Source: Geminocystis sp. NIES-3709
GTDB lineage: Bacteria; Cyanobacteriota; Cyanobacteriia; Cyanobacteriales; Cyanobacteriaceae
NCBI RefSeq assembly: GCF_001548115.1
Contig: NZ_AP014821.1
Coordinates: forward strand, 2,049,262 to 2,113,261
Reading direction: 5' to 3'
Length of the DNA stretch: 64,000 nt
Of the stretch, positions 1 to 9,280 are shown piece after piece. Made by a program: the position numbers and the translations under genes. How positions within the stretch are numbered: the first letter of the stretch is position 1; each line of letters begins with the position of its first letter. The notes below the pieces were generated by a model. It was not told the origin of the DNA. It worked only from the letters and a program-made list of their open reading frames with translations, and did no database searches.

Positions 1-1139
1 GGTCCTCCATCTTTTGTCGCTACAATAGGTAAACCACTAGCGGCGGCTTCAATCAATGTTAAGCCAAAAGGTTCCGTTAAGGCAGGATTCACGAACACAC
101 CTCCAGAAAGTGCGGCTAAACGATACATTATCTGAATATCCTCTAAGGTGATAGTTTTAGGATAGGCTACCTTACCATATAAATCATATCGATCGATGGT
201 TAATAGTAAATCTGTAAAAATTTCCTGTAAACCACTGTCCATATCTTTTACATCATCCCTTGTACCGGCAAAAATAACTAAATTTGCTTCTTCTTGTAAT
301 TGGGAATTTTGTCCAAAGGCTTCTATGAGAGTTTGAATATTTTTTCTTTGATCTAACCGTGAAAGGGCTAATATAATAGGCTTATCAGGATCTGTTAAAA
401 ATCGATCGATTGTCTTAAAAACATTACTATCCCATTCATTACCCTCTGGAGGATAAAATTTTTCTACATCTGTACCAGGAGGAATGACGCGCATTTGTTG
501 CGGTTCATAATAGTCATATTGGGCATACTGCTCATTTATCTCCTGAGAAGTGCTAGTGATAACCCTTTGGGCTGAACTAAGAGTTTCTTCTTCTGCATTA
601 ATACGACGAATCATGTTATAGCGTTGTTCAATAACATCTTTTTTCACCCCACTAGCCAAAAGCCTTTTGCGCTTACTGCGTCCTAAAGAGTGTCCTGTAT
701 GTATCAAAGGTATTCCTAATTGATGGGATAACCTTACCCCTACATAACCAGCATCGGCATAATGGGTATGAATAACATCAGGTAATCTTTCTTGACTTTT
801 TAAATACTCGATCGCATTATCCGCAAAATTATCTAAATAATCCCATAATTCTTCTTTGGGGATGTAATCATCATTTCCTGCACTAATACGGATAATCTGA
901 GCTTTTTCCTTAATAGGTTCAACAGTTTGACTATAATCACTGCTAACTTGAGAATCGATTAACAGTTTTGTCATTAAATCAACTTTCCCAATCTCCTCAC
1001 GAGAAGCCAATGCTTCTGCTAACTCTAAAACATACTTTGTTTGACCACCAGTATCTGCATCCTTCCCTAATTCTAAATCTTTTACTCTAATTAGACCGTG
1101 AATACTAATGAGTAAGATATATTTTTGTGAATTTTTCAT
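1..1139 (-). CDS. spsA: sucrose-phosphate synthase, N-terminal part (cut by window edge)
   Basis: The gene is open at the left window edge, so only about 379 N-terminal residues are visible. It starts at the ATG complementary to 1137-1139. The translation has GT-B glycosyltransferase motifs typical of cyanobacterial and plant sucrose-phosphate synthase: GKDADTGGQTKYVLELA near residue 22, HTHYADAGYVG, HTGHSLGRSKRKRLL, and the nucleotide-sugar site ALTEPFGLTLIEAAASGLP at the truncated end. The enzyme joins a nucleotide-activated glucose to fructose-6-phosphate, the first step of sucrose synthesis and osmoprotection. A C-terminal phosphatase-like domain, common in the family, would lie outside the window and cannot be judged. 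Confidence 0.9.
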   Translation of the reverse strand, partial: MKNSQKYILLISIHGLIRVKDLELGKDADTGGQTKYVLELAEALASREEIGKVDLMTKLLIDSQVSSDYSQTVEPIKEKAQIIRISAGNDDYIPKEELWDYLDNFADNAIEYLKSQERLPDVIHTHYADAGYVGVRLSHQLGIPLIHTGHSLGRSKRKRLLASGVKKDVIEQRYNMIRRINAEEETLSSAQRVITSTSQEINEQYAQYDYYEPQQMRVIPPGTDVEKFYPPEGNEWDSNVFKTIDRFLTDPDKPIILALSRLDQRKNIQTLIEAFGQNSQLQEEANLVIFAGTRDDVKDMDSGLQEIFTDLLLTIDRYDLYGKVAYPKTITLEDIQIMYRLAALSGGVFVNPALTEPFGLTLIEAAASGLPIVATKDGG

Positions 1140-1243
1140 TATCTTAGTGATACGGCGTACTTTTGTATATTATAACCTAAGATGTTGAAATTTCATAAAT
1201 TATTTAGAATGGAACCATCGAGTATCAAAAAAGGTGAAATAAA

Positions 1244-1819
1244 ATGTCCTCCCCTTTAACAATTCATTTTGATTCTTTTAAATTAACCGATAATCAGTTT
1301 TATCAATTGTGTCAAGATAACCTTGATTTACGCTTTGAAAAAAATGCCTATGGAGATATTGTAATTATGCCACCCACTGGAGGATTAACTAGCAATAAAA
1401 ATCTTAAAATTATTCAACAATTAGCTAATTGGACGGATAAAAATGGCAAGGGAATTGCTTTTGATTCTTCAGGAGGTTTTAAACTACCAAATGGGGCGAT
1501 TCGATCGCCTGATGCTAGTTGGTTAACCTTAGAAAAATGGCATAATTTAACTTTAGAAGAAAGAGAGAGATTTATTCCCTTATGTCCTGATTTTATCATT
1601 GAGTTACGATCGAAAAATGATGATTTAAAACTCTTACAAGACAAGATGAAAGAATATATTGATAACGGTTCTAAATTAGGGTGGTTAATCAATCCTCAAG
1701 ATAAAAAAGTAGAGATTTATCGAGAAGATAACACCAGAGAAATATTAGATCATCCTCTTACTTTATCAGGAGAAAATATCTTACCTAATTTTGTACTTAA
1801 ATTAGAGACTATTTGGTAA
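1244..1819 (+). CDS. Uma2 family (DUF820) endonuclease-like protein
   Basis: This 191-residue protein has the usual length and pattern of the Uma2/DUF820 family, which is greatly expanded in cyanobacteria and has a PD-(D/E)XK nuclease fold. Visible family marks are PPTGGLTS near residue 43, a central SPDASWL (Asp of the fold) and CPDFIIELRSKNDDLKLLQDKM, where the Asp, Glu and downstream Lys/Gln fit the nuclease core. A weakly purine-rich stretch precedes the ATG. The gene stands alone and converges with the MFS gene 11 bp downstream. The cellular role of the family is not established. Family assignment is firm; substrate is unknown. Confidence 0.85.
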   Translation: MSSPLTIHFDSFKLTDNQFYQLCQDNLDLRFEKNAYGDIVIMPPTGGLTSNKNLKIIQQLANWTDKNGKGIAFDSSGGFKLPNGAIRSPDASWLTLEKWHNLTLEERERFIPLCPDFIIELRSKNDDLKLLQDKMKEYIDNGSKLGWLINPQDKKVEIYREDNTREILDHPLTLSGENILPNFVLKLETIW

Positions 1820-1830
1820 TTATTTATCAC

Positions 1831-3036
1831 TTATTTTTGAACAATATTCATTTTTAAGTATTGTAAAATTGCCATACCTAAAATTACTGTTAAAGCTAAA
1901 ATTAACCAAAAATTATGAGCATAAATTATACCTTGATCTAGTACCCATCCCCCCAAAGGAGGGCCTATTAAATAGCCAATTGCCCAACATTGAGAATTAA
2001 TAGCAAAATAAGTTCCTCGTAAGGAAACTGGTGCTAAATCGACTATTAAGCCAGAAGCAAGAGGATTATAAGTGATAAGAGCGATGGAAGCCATTAAAAT
2101 TCCTAAAATAGCCCAATAAAAAGCATATTGAGTCACATTACCTGTCCACCAAATCAAGGCAAAACTTATTCCCCATATTGCTAGTGAAAGAGTTAATCCT
2201 TGAATGCGAGTCATTCGATTAAGAATCTTTAGCATCGGTAATTGAAACAATCCAGCAAAAATGATATGTAAACTAAATAAACTGCTAATGTTGGCGATCG
2301 AGAATTGATTATTAACCGTAAAATTAGTCAGATAAAGGGGTAAAGTAGTTTGAATTTGAGAGATATAGGTAGTAAACATAACGTTAACTATGCAAAAAAT
2401 CCATAAACTTTTATCTTGTAAGGCTTTTCCCCAACCATACCACTGATTTTGAGATTCTCTCTGACTTTGAAAAGTCTCTTGAATTGTGAAATAAATCACT
2501 CCATAAAATACGACAAAAGAAAAACCATCGATGACAAATAAAAGACGATAATTATTTGTTGCGGCAATAATCCAACCACCGATAATAATACCTAATCCCA
2601 AGCCTAAATTATCGGCTAAACGACTGATAGCAAAAGCCGAATTTCTTTGAGTAGGAATAGTTAAATCTGCAACTAATGCCTCAGCAGGAGGCCAATAAAA
2701 TCCAATACCTAAGCCCATTAACAAGTTACCTAATAGCAAAAAACCATAAGTATCTGCCGTAGCTAAAAATATATCTGCCATAGCAGAGATTACCGCCGAC
2801 AATAAGAGAATTTTTTTTCTACCCCATGAAGGAGAGTCGCTCCAACTTCCGCCTAAAAAACGTCCTAAAATTCCAGAGATGGACGCACTACCTAAGGCAA
2901 CACCCACCATTGTGGGAGAAAAACCTAACTGATTAACAAAGAAAATTGGGGCGTAAAATAAAGTAAATCCTGTACCGAATTGTAATAATAACCTGCCTCC
3001 TGCTAATATCCAAACTTGAGAATTGAGATTATTCAT
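1831..3036 (-). CDS. MFS transporter
   Basis: A 401-residue protein of about twelve hydrophobic segments, typical in size for the major facilitator superfamily. Between segments 2 and 3 it has the MFS signature region (LGRFLGGSWSDSPSWGRKKIL), and the second half repeats the pattern. It should sit in the cytoplasmic membrane and act as a secondary transporter, probably an exporter by similarity to drug-efflux-like members. The substrate cannot be read from the sequence. It is convergent with the Uma2 gene and divergent from larB, so it looks monocistronic. Confidence 0.85.
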   Translation of the reverse strand: MNNLNSQVWILAGGRLLLQFGTGFTLFYAPIFFVNQLGFSPTMVGVALGSASISGILGRFLGGSWSDSPSWGRKKILLLSAVISAMADIFLATADTYGFLLLGNLLMGLGIGFYWPPAEALVADLTIPTQRNSAFAISRLADNLGLGLGIIIGGWIIAATNNYRLLFVIDGFSFVVFYGVIYFTIQETFQSQRESQNQWYGWGKALQDKSLWIFCIVNVMFTTYISQIQTTLPLYLTNFTVNNQFSIANISSLFSLHIIFAGLFQLPMLKILNRMTRIQGLTLSLAIWGISFALIWWTGNVTQYAFYWAILGILMASIALITYNPLASGLIVDLAPVSLRGTYFAINSQCWAIGYLIGPPLGGWVLDQGIIYAHNFWLILALTVILGMAILQYLKMNIVQK

Positions 3037-3164
3037 TATATTGGATTGGTGAGATAGTAAATAGTTTAGGTGGTAGGATTGAGATTGAATCTAAACAAAA
3101 AGTTATATGGATTGCGATTATAACAAAGTTTTAGGTATCGGTTTTATTATTGATAATTATAAAA

Positions 3165-3935
3165 ATGGACGATCATAATTATTTAGAAAAAATATTATCG
3201 GAAATAGAACAAGGAAAAATATCTTCAAAAGAAGGGGTAGAAAAATTAAAATATTTTAGCTTTGAGCCGATCGGAGATTTTGCTAAGATAGATCATCATC
3301 GACAACTACGCACGGGATTTCCTGAAGTAATTTGGAGTGAAGGTAAAACTACCGAACAAATTATTTCAATTATGCAAGTAATGCGAGAAAAATCTCCCAT
3401 TGTCATGGCTACCCGATTAGAACCAAAAATAGCTAAAATACTACAAACTCAAGTTCATGATTTAAGATACTATCCTATGGCAAAAATAGCCGCTATTGGG
3501 CAAAATTCTGTTAAATATCAGGGTAAAATCTTGATCGTTACGGCAGGTACGGCTGACTTACCTGTAGCGGAAGAATCGGCTATAACTGCTGAACTATGCG
3601 GTTTTCAGGTAGAAAGATTGTGGGATGTGGGAGTCGCCGGAATACATCGTCTTCTGAGTCATCGTCATATAATCGCCGAAGCGGATGTATTAATTGTCGT
3701 GGCAGGAATGGAAGGTGCATTACCCAGTGTCGTGGCTGGTTTAGCCAGTTGCCCCGTCATTGCTGTGCCTACGAGTATTGGTTATGGTGCAAGTTTTGGC
3801 GGTTTATCTGCTTTATTAACTATGCTCAATTCTTGTGCCACAGGCATTGGTGTCGTAAATATCGACAATGGTTTTGGTGCGGCTATGTTGGCAGGGCAAA
3901 TTTTGCGTTTAGCCAATAAATTCTCTCAATCATAA
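3165..3935 (+). CDS. larB: LarB, nickel-pincer nucleotide cofactor carboxylase
   Basis: LarB carboxylates nicotinic acid adenine dinucleotide in synthesis of the nickel-pincer cofactor of lactate racemase and related enzymes. The protein has a short N-terminal helical part, then an AIR-carboxylase (PurE-like) domain: IVTAGTADLPVAEESAITA, a central glycine-rich GMEGALPSVVAGL, PTSIGYGASFGG, and a C-terminal NIDNGFGAAMLAGQI. An in-frame TTG at 3150 would add five residues, but I chose the ATG at 3165 as the simpler start. Length (256 aa) fits LarB. No larC or larE lies nearby. PurE itself is shorter and is a less likely identity. Confidence 0.88.
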   Translation: MDDHNYLEKILSEIEQGKISSKEGVEKLKYFSFEPIGDFAKIDHHRQLRTGFPEVIWSEGKTTEQIISIMQVMREKSPIVMATRLEPKIAKILQTQVHDLRYYPMAKIAAIGQNSVKYQGKILIVTAGTADLPVAEESAITAELCGFQVERLWDVGVAGIHRLLSHRHIIAEADVLIVVAGMEGALPSVVAGLASCPVIAVPTSIGYGASFGGLSALLTMLNSCATGIGVVNIDNGFGAAMLAGQILRLANKFSQS

Positions 3936-4070
3936 CGATTAAATGAGATTGAAAAAATCTTCTCGATAAATAAATATTTAGCTGACGACAGATAGCTGAA
4001 CGGTAAACGTTATAATTTTCTCATCATCATTAACAATTATTGTGGTAATAAATCAGGAAATATCTGTTTC

Positions 4071-4685
4071 ATGGAGTTTTTTTCATTAGAACAAATTCAA
4101 GAATTAGCTCGTCATTATGGTTACTGGGCAGTATTTGCTGGTATTGCGATCGAAAATACAGGAATACCAATTCCGGGAGAAACCATTACTATTGTGGGGG
4201 GATTTTTAGCCGGTAGTGGTGAATTAAACTATTGGTTAGTTTTAATTACAGCTATTGCGGGTGCGGTGACGGGAGATAATTGTGGTTATTGGTTAGGAAG
4301 AATTGGAGGTTGGCAATTTTTACTAAAACTATCCCGTTTCTTTCGTCTTCCGGATGATGAAGTCTTAAAAGCAAAAACTAAATTTGCAGAAAATGCCGCA
4401 AAAGCAGTGTTTTTTGGCCGATTTATTACATTATTACGAATTTTTGCAGGCCCGATCGCCGGTATTGTAGAAATGCCTTATCTTAAATTTTTACTATATA
4501 ACTTTATGGGGGCAACAGTATGGGGATGTATTATCGTCACATTATCTTATTTTGTCGGTAAAATTATCCCTTTAGACCAACTTATTAGTATTATTGCTCA
4601 ATTTGGTTTTGTTGCCTTATTAATCGTTGTTGGCTGGATTGCTATCCCTGTTTTAGTCAAATCCTATCAAAAAAACCCTAGTTAA
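4071..4685 (+). CDS. DedA family membrane protein
   Basis: This 204-residue integral membrane protein belongs to the DedA/VTT (SNARE-associated) family. Seen in the sequence: an N-terminal re-entrant region with IENTGIPIPGETI near residue 28, the FFGRFITLLRIFAGPIAG signature near residue 115 with its conserved arginines, and hydrophobic segments up to the C-terminus. DedA proteins act in the cytoplasmic membrane in phospholipid/undecaprenyl-phosphate recycling and proton-motive-force homeostasis; the exact cargo of this one is not visible. It is monocistronic on the plus strand, downstream of larB. Confidence 0.9.
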   Translation: MEFFSLEQIQELARHYGYWAVFAGIAIENTGIPIPGETITIVGGFLAGSGELNYWLVLITAIAGAVTGDNCGYWLGRIGGWQFLLKLSRFFRLPDDEVLKAKTKFAENAAKAVFFGRFITLLRIFAGPIAGIVEMPYLKFLLYNFMGATVWGCIIVTLSYFVGKIIPLDQLISIIAQFGFVALLIVVGWIAIPVLVKSYQKNPS

Positions 4686-4767
4686 AAAACAGTGAATAAT
4701 GGACATAGTAATCCTAAATCTTTTGTAGTATTTTTCTGATGATAAAATTCGGGAATAAAAATTAAGC

Positions 4768-4886
4768 ATAGGACTTACGCAAAAACAGTTTTTTTCACCT
4801 CTCAACCCCTCAGAATTGCGGGATTAAGGGTGCTGGTGGGGAAGTCTTGAAAATTAATTTACTACGATTCAAATAGGATTGCTATA
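4768..4886. repeat. possible degenerate MITE-like intergenic repeat
   Basis: This intergenic stretch begins with ATAGGACTTACGCAAAAA, which resembles a terminus I associate with miniature elements in cyanobacterial genomes. It continues through a CCCCTC...GGTGGGG semi-palindrome and ends with AATAGGATTGCTATA. The two ends are not inverted repeats of each other, so if it is a MITE it is damaged. There is no coding capacity. Confidence 0.35.
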
Positions 4887-4895
4887 TATTTTTCA

Positions 4896-5405
4896 CTAAG
4901 CTAATACAAAATCTACATTCTCAGTACCATCAGTTTCTGCTTTACCTGATGTTAATTTTTGTCCATTTATTTTAATGGCGAAGGGAGTCGTACTTAATTC
5001 ATGTAAATTATAATCAGTTTTTTCGGAGGTATAACCCACACTAGCTATTAAATCTCGTCCTTTTTCGGTGTAAAGAAAGGCTAACATTTGGTTTTTATTT
5101 AATTGATTATCTTTTGCCCAAATTACCATGTATTGCTTACCTTGGTAATCAAAAATTTTGGCTGGGCGATTTGGCACATAACGTCCGGTATTTCCAAAAC
5201 TTTTGTCTAAAAAATCTTGTACGGAGTTTGATTCTACGATCGCATAAGCCACTTCTTCTGCTGATTCAGGTTGTGCATCTCCTAAACTTTCATCCCTAAC
5301 TTGTTCTTCTTGACGATTTTGAAAATAATCTACCGCCATTTTTGTGCCAATTGCACCCACTGAAACAATTCCCGCACCTACCAAAAATTTTCTGAGATTA
5401 TTCAT
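4896..5405 (-). CDS. conserved hypothetical protein with N-terminal membrane anchor
   Basis: A 169-residue protein I do not recognise. The N-terminus (NLRKFLVGAGIVSVGAIGTK) is a basic stretch plus a short hydrophobic segment, so it is probably membrane anchored or exported. A charged Glu/Asp/Gln-rich linker follows (residues 30-55), then a compact domain of about 110 residues with alternating hydrophobic and polar positions that looks beta-rich. No catalytic motif is visible. It lies on the minus strand after the DedA gene, with its own spacing on both sides. The N-terminal ATG is the only good start. Confidence 0.65.
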   Translation of the reverse strand: MNNLRKFLVGAGIVSVGAIGTKMAVDYFQNRQEEQVRDESLGDAQPESAEEVAYAIVESNSVQDFLDKSFGNTGRYVPNRPAKIFDYQGKQYMVIWAKDNQLNKNQMLAFLYTEKGRDLIASVGYTSEKTDYNLHELSTTPFAIKINGQKLTSGKAETDGTENVDFVLA

Positions 5406-5508
5406 TATCTATTATTTGATTATTATTAAGATTTATTGACAATTATAGTTTAAATATCTTAATAATACTGATAACTTTTGTAACATTTCTTTGATTAAAA
5501 ATGCAGTA

Positions 5509-5907
5509 TCAATTTGCGATCTTCCTTTCAATGTCTTCAAAGGTTTTTAATAGTAAAGTTTGAGCTTGAAGTTTCCAGCCTATTTGTTGAATTTTAATGG
5601 CAATAGGAAGAGCGATCGCAGGAGCTAAAAAATCTAAATATTGTTGAGAAGAAATCCCCAATAATAAGCCCAATCCTGCAATTCCCCAAAAAGGTAAAGC
5701 AAAAGTTTGACGCTCTTTTTCGAGTTTTTTTGCCCAAAATCCCTGAGGCATTTGTGCGATTAATTCTTGTTTTAATTTTTGTTGTTCCTTAAATGTTAAA
5801 GCAATACCAATTTTACGTCGTAATTTTTCAATTTTTAGAGCATCTGTGCTATACTCAGTTAGCTGATCTTCAGCCATTAAAATTAAGTTATCTAGTGTTA
5901 ATACCAT
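5509..5907 (-). CDS. small two-helix membrane protein, hypothetical
   Basis: 132 residues of unknown function. A charged, helical N-terminal half (residues 10-65, rich in Lys/Glu/Leu) leads to two hydrophobic stretches at about 70-85 (FWGIAGLGLLLGI) and 90-105 (FLAPAIALPIAIKI), then an amphipathic tail. The layout suggests a small integral membrane protein with a cytoplasmic coiled region. It is transcribed in the same direction as the gene at 4896-5405 but separated by about 100 bp. No family was recognised. Confidence 0.6.
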   Translation of the reverse strand: MVLTLDNLILMAEDQLTEYSTDALKIEKLRRKIGIALTFKEQQKLKQELIAQMPQGFWAKKLEKERQTFALPFWGIAGLGLLLGISSQQYLDFLAPAIALPIAIKIQQIGWKLQAQTLLLKTFEDIERKIAN

Positions 5908-6065
5908 ATAAAAATATTTAATAAATGTCTTTAGTTTAATAGGATAATTTTTCTTTTATCAGTTGAATAAATTAATCAAAAAATTATTGATTAAAAATTA
6001 ATTTTAAAAACAGTTAAAATTCTTAATTGATTGCTATATCATAAACATTTTTGTTTTTTATTTTT

Positions 6066-6857
6066 ATGAACTACAGTTTAATTAAAAAATATTTTATTTT
6101 TATTTTAATAACATTTGGTAGTCTTTTGTTAAATATCTCTCAGGTTAGTGGTGAGACATTAAGAGAAAGAATAACACAATATCCCCATTGGGAACATAAA
6201 ATTTCTTTACCAAATCCCACAAAAGAATTAATTTTTCCTTCATGGTTTGAAGGAGTATGGGATGTTACTAGCACTTTAAAAGAACAAATTGCCCCCTTAT
6301 CTCCTGAATTTCAAACTCCCGGTTTTGATAGTAACAGAGAATATATTAACAAAGATATTAATTTTCAAGTCAAATTTATACCTAGTACGTTAACTTTTAA
6401 AAACAATAATTTTGTTCCTACTATTATTAGTAAAAATAAGAGAATAATTGCCGATCGAGCTTTTAATGGATTATCGATCGCTCAAGCCTATTTAGGAAAA
6501 GAGAATGTAAAAGAAGTAATAATAAATCAATCTAATTCCACAGAACAAAAAACTAAATTTAGAACAGAAAATGAGTTAATATCAACTGTAATAGGACGAC
6601 AACAAGAGACAACTTTATCAGGAGATTTCATTACTAGCGAAGTGACTAGACAATTTTTTCGGAGACCAGATAGCGTTTATTTAAACTTAGTAGAAACTAC
6701 CACAAAATATCATTTGATTAATCAAAATTATATCGAGGGAAAACAAGTTACTGCTATTTATTTATCTCCTCAAGATCCTGATTATTTTTTAGCTTTCGAG
6801 CGACCAGTTGCCCTTTATTATTATACCCTTGATTTGTACAAGAAAAATCTAAATTAG
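6066..6857 (+). CDS. DUF6816 family exported protein
   Basis: Starts at ATG 6066; an in-frame TTG five codons earlier is less likely. The product (263 aa) begins with a signal peptide (IKKYFIFILITFGSLLLNI, then a cleavage-like region near VSGE). The mature part matches the DUF6816 pattern shared by cyanobacteria and plastids: an LRERITQYPHW start, PSWFEGVWDVTSTL, PEFQTPGFDSNREYI, and a C-terminal DPDYFLAFERPVALYYY. Location should be periplasm or thylakoid lumen. No function is established for the family, and no catalytic residues are obvious. Single gene. Confidence 0.72.
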   Translation: MNYSLIKKYFIFILITFGSLLLNISQVSGETLRERITQYPHWEHKISLPNPTKELIFPSWFEGVWDVTSTLKEQIAPLSPEFQTPGFDSNREYINKDINFQVKFIPSTLTFKNNNFVPTIISKNKRIIADRAFNGLSIAQAYLGKENVKEVIINQSNSTEQKTKFRTENELISTVIGRQQETTLSGDFITSEVTRQFFRRPDSVYLNLVETTTKYHLINQNYIEGKQVTAIYLSPQDPDYFLAFERPVALYYYTLDLYKKNLN

Positions 6858-6959
6858 ACCTAAAAATTAAGATTACTTGTATTTCCTTAAAGTCATCAAA
6901 TTGCGATATAAGTTATTATTACTAAATAATAGAAACAATTAAATAACCCGATAAAAGGA

Positions 6960-7520
6960 ATGAAGCGCCAACCTCGATCGAAAAATCCCTACCCTTATGA
7001 TGACTATTCTCAACCTCGTAAAGGAGGTAAATCTCCTTCATTTATGGAAGGTATTAATTACACTTTAGCCGCTATTTGTGCAGGTATTTTTATTTTAGGT
7101 ATCGGTGTTGGTATTGCTTTAAGTTCAGGACAAACTATTAGTACTCCTAATGTAGCATCAAGAGAAGTTATCGATCGAAGTGCGCCCAATCCTGAAATTT
7201 GTGTACAATTTGGAGCAAGTGCGATCGTGTCGGATTTAAGAGTATTTATTACCCTTAACCCTTTTAATGTTTATGTAACTCAACCGAATATGAAACCCGG
7301 ATGTGTATTAAGAAAGAATAACTGGTCAATTCTCGAACAACAAAAATTAATCACCGATGAACAAGTAAAACAATGTAAAAATCGAATGAACACTTTTGGT
7401 TTTACAGGTACTTTAGAAAGTTCTCCTAAAATAGAATGTATTTACCAAAATGATGCGGCAGGAAACTTATTTTTCAATCGTCCGGGTACCGTTGATCCGA
7501 AAAAGACAGAGCAGTTTTAA
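6960..7520 (+). CDS. DUF3172 domain protein
   Basis: A 186-residue cyanobacterial protein of the DUF3172 type. It has a polar, Arg/Tyr-rich N-terminus (RSKNPYPYDDYSQPRKGG), a single membrane segment at about residues 35-55 (YTLAAICAGIFILGIGVGIA), then a soluble domain with conserved cysteines (NPEICVQFG, KPGCVLR, KQCKNRM, ECIYQ). The four cysteines in a presumably periplasmic or lumenal domain could form disulfides. The upstream region has AAAGGA before the ATG. Function is unknown; family call rests on the recognised pattern. Confidence 0.75.
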   Translation: MKRQPRSKNPYPYDDYSQPRKGGKSPSFMEGINYTLAAICAGIFILGIGVGIALSSGQTISTPNVASREVIDRSAPNPEICVQFGASAIVSDLRVFITLNPFNVYVTQPNMKPGCVLRKNNWSILEQQKLITDEQVKQCKNRMNTFGFTGTLESSPKIECIYQNDAAGNLFFNRPGTVDPKKTEQF

Positions 7521-7574
7521 AATATAAGGATGATGAGATCTAATAATTTTTTGATTCCTAACTCTAATATTTTA

Positions 7575-9230
7575 TTAATCCATTTGTAATATCAATCGGC
7601 TAAAACCCAATTCCTCACTCTTAACTAATTCCCCGTAGAATAGATATAAGAGATCTTTGCGTTGAGGCTCACCACGAGAAGATCCAGTTGCACCCATAGC
7701 AATAACAATCCCACAATATCCATGAAATTTACTCACATCTTTTTCCCATGTTTGCAATCTTTTGGGAAAAGAATCATCTTTATCTAAACTAAATTGAGCG
7801 AAAACGTAACAAGTCTCCTGTTTAGTTTTAAGAATACCTAAAGTATAGGTTTCATCATCATAGGGATCATAACCTTCGTTAAAAGTTACCTGTAATATCC
7901 CATCTTCATCTTTTAATTTTTCGATAATTACTTGTGCTTTCGGTCGAGTTGTTTGTAATAAGATAACGGGTAAAAAATCTTTTTTTGGTTTATTTTTAAT
8001 TTTCTCAAATATTTTCGTTGGAATATGTCCTAAAGATTTATCTTTTAAATGATTCAAAAATATATCTTGATCTATTCTTCCTAGTGAGACTAATGTACCA
8101 GCAGGTATTAAATCATCTTGAACAGCGTTATCATCATCATCATCGTCATCGTCATCGTCATCGTCAAAATCGAAATCATCATCATCATCAATCATACTGT
8201 GAAATTCAGCAGTTAATTCTGGCATGGTGCTGACAGTTACGTTTAACCATGAATCTTCAAGAGGTGCTTCTAAAGTGTAATCACGACTAATTAAACCAAT
8301 ATCTTCTTCGGCTAATTCTTCCTCACATTCATCGATAAATCTTCCTAACGCTTTCATGGCAATATAAATAGGATAGACTTCTTCTTCTTCTTTTAATGGT
8401 CTAATTCCTTCGTAGGGATGAATGCTACCAAAAATCGGAGTTACGTCACTTTCTAAAAATTCATCCCAATCGGTGGTTTTTTTTTCGTTTTCTCCTTGGG
8501 AAAAGTTAATAAACCAACAGTCTTGTTGTAAAAAAGTCGATTCCAAGTCTTCATCATCGGGAGACTCTCCTAAATCTAATACTCTTTGACGAAATGATTT
8601 GAGGGATTCCACTGAGCGATATAAAACTACTCCAAACTCCTGTCCTAACATTCCCATCACACAAGCATAGAGATTTTTAATTCCCCAATTATTGATCTCG
8701 ATCGTAATAATTTCTTCTTCTGATAAAATGTACCAGGGTTGTTCTTCCCAAATAGAGCTTAAGGCTTCTTCTACTAAAGCGGAGGATAATTCTGGGGGGA
8801 TTTTGGTTTCTAAGTCTGGGCGTATATTTTGAAAGTTCTGCCACAACTCATCTAAAAGGGGTAATTCTGGTTGATAATCTACCACAATATCTAAACCTTG
8901 TAATACTCCTCGCAAAAAAAATTGTAATTCCCTATCTTTTACAACTATTTTTTGTGGCCTAGCCGGTGTCGCCGGATTGTGGGGACTTTCGATCGCTTTT
9001 AATAATGCCCTAACGATGGCTTCTGGCCCAGTATTCACTCTTGTAACTTCCATCGATCGAACAAAACCTTCTGAACCATCCACCCAAATAATACATTCCC
9101 CATTATTAGCCAATTCTGGCTCAAGATTATCCATCATCCCTGTAATCGGAAGACGATCGCCCTCCCACACATGAGGAATTTGGGGAATACGTTGTAATCT
9201 GTGTTTAGTGCTTTCGGGTAAAGAGTTCAT
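7575..9230 (-). CDS. DUF6930-type cyanobacterial protein with long Asp tract
   Basis: A 551-residue protein with the DUF6930-like N-terminal region common in cyanobacteria: WEGDRLPI, ECIIWVDGSEGFVRSMEV, and PQKIVVKDRELQFFLRGVLQ within the first 120 residues. A second conserved part lies in the middle (ILSEEEIITIEINNWG, LYACVMGMLGQEFGVVLYRS). Residues of about 342-372 are almost only Asp, encoded by an ATC/GTC trinucleotide run at 8130-8200 on the plus strand. This tract could bind cations or be a slippage hotspot. The C-terminal 170 residues look globular. Function unknown. It precedes cimA's 3' end with no operon partner. Confidence 0.7.
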   Translation of the reverse strand: MNSLPESTKHRLQRIPQIPHVWEGDRLPITGMMDNLEPELANNGECIIWVDGSEGFVRSMEVTRVNTGPEAIVRALLKAIESPHNPATPARPQKIVVKDRELQFFLRGVLQGLDIVVDYQPELPLLDELWQNFQNIRPDLETKIPPELSSALVEEALSSIWEEQPWYILSEEEIITIEINNWGIKNLYACVMGMLGQEFGVVLYRSVESLKSFRQRVLDLGESPDDEDLESTFLQQDCWFINFSQGENEKKTTDWDEFLESDVTPIFGSIHPYEGIRPLKEEEEVYPIYIAMKALGRFIDECEEELAEEDIGLISRDYTLEAPLEDSWLNVTVSTMPELTAEFHSMIDDDDDFDFDDDDDDDDDDDDNAVQDDLIPAGTLVSLGRIDQDIFLNHLKDKSLGHIPTKIFEKIKNKPKKDFLPVILLQTTRPKAQVIIEKLKDEDGILQVTFNEGYDPYDDETYTLGILKTKQETCYVFAQFSLDKDDSFPKRLQTWEKDVSKFHGYCGIVIAMGATGSSRGEPQRKDLLYLFYGELVKSEELGFSRLILQMD

Positions 9231-9280
9231 TTTATTTAATAGTTCGATGTCTGAGGAAAAAAAACGAGAAGAAAATTTCC

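Noticed and set aside
3150-3164. TTG start for larB
   Set aside because: ATG at 3165 needs no rare start, and the five extra residues are not family-like.
3596-3919. 107-residue Cys/Arg-rich frame inside larB
   Set aside because: Out-of-frame shadow with abnormal composition.
8018-8233. 71-residue His-rich frame
   Set aside because: It is the antisense reading of the Asp-codon run in the DUF6930-type gene.
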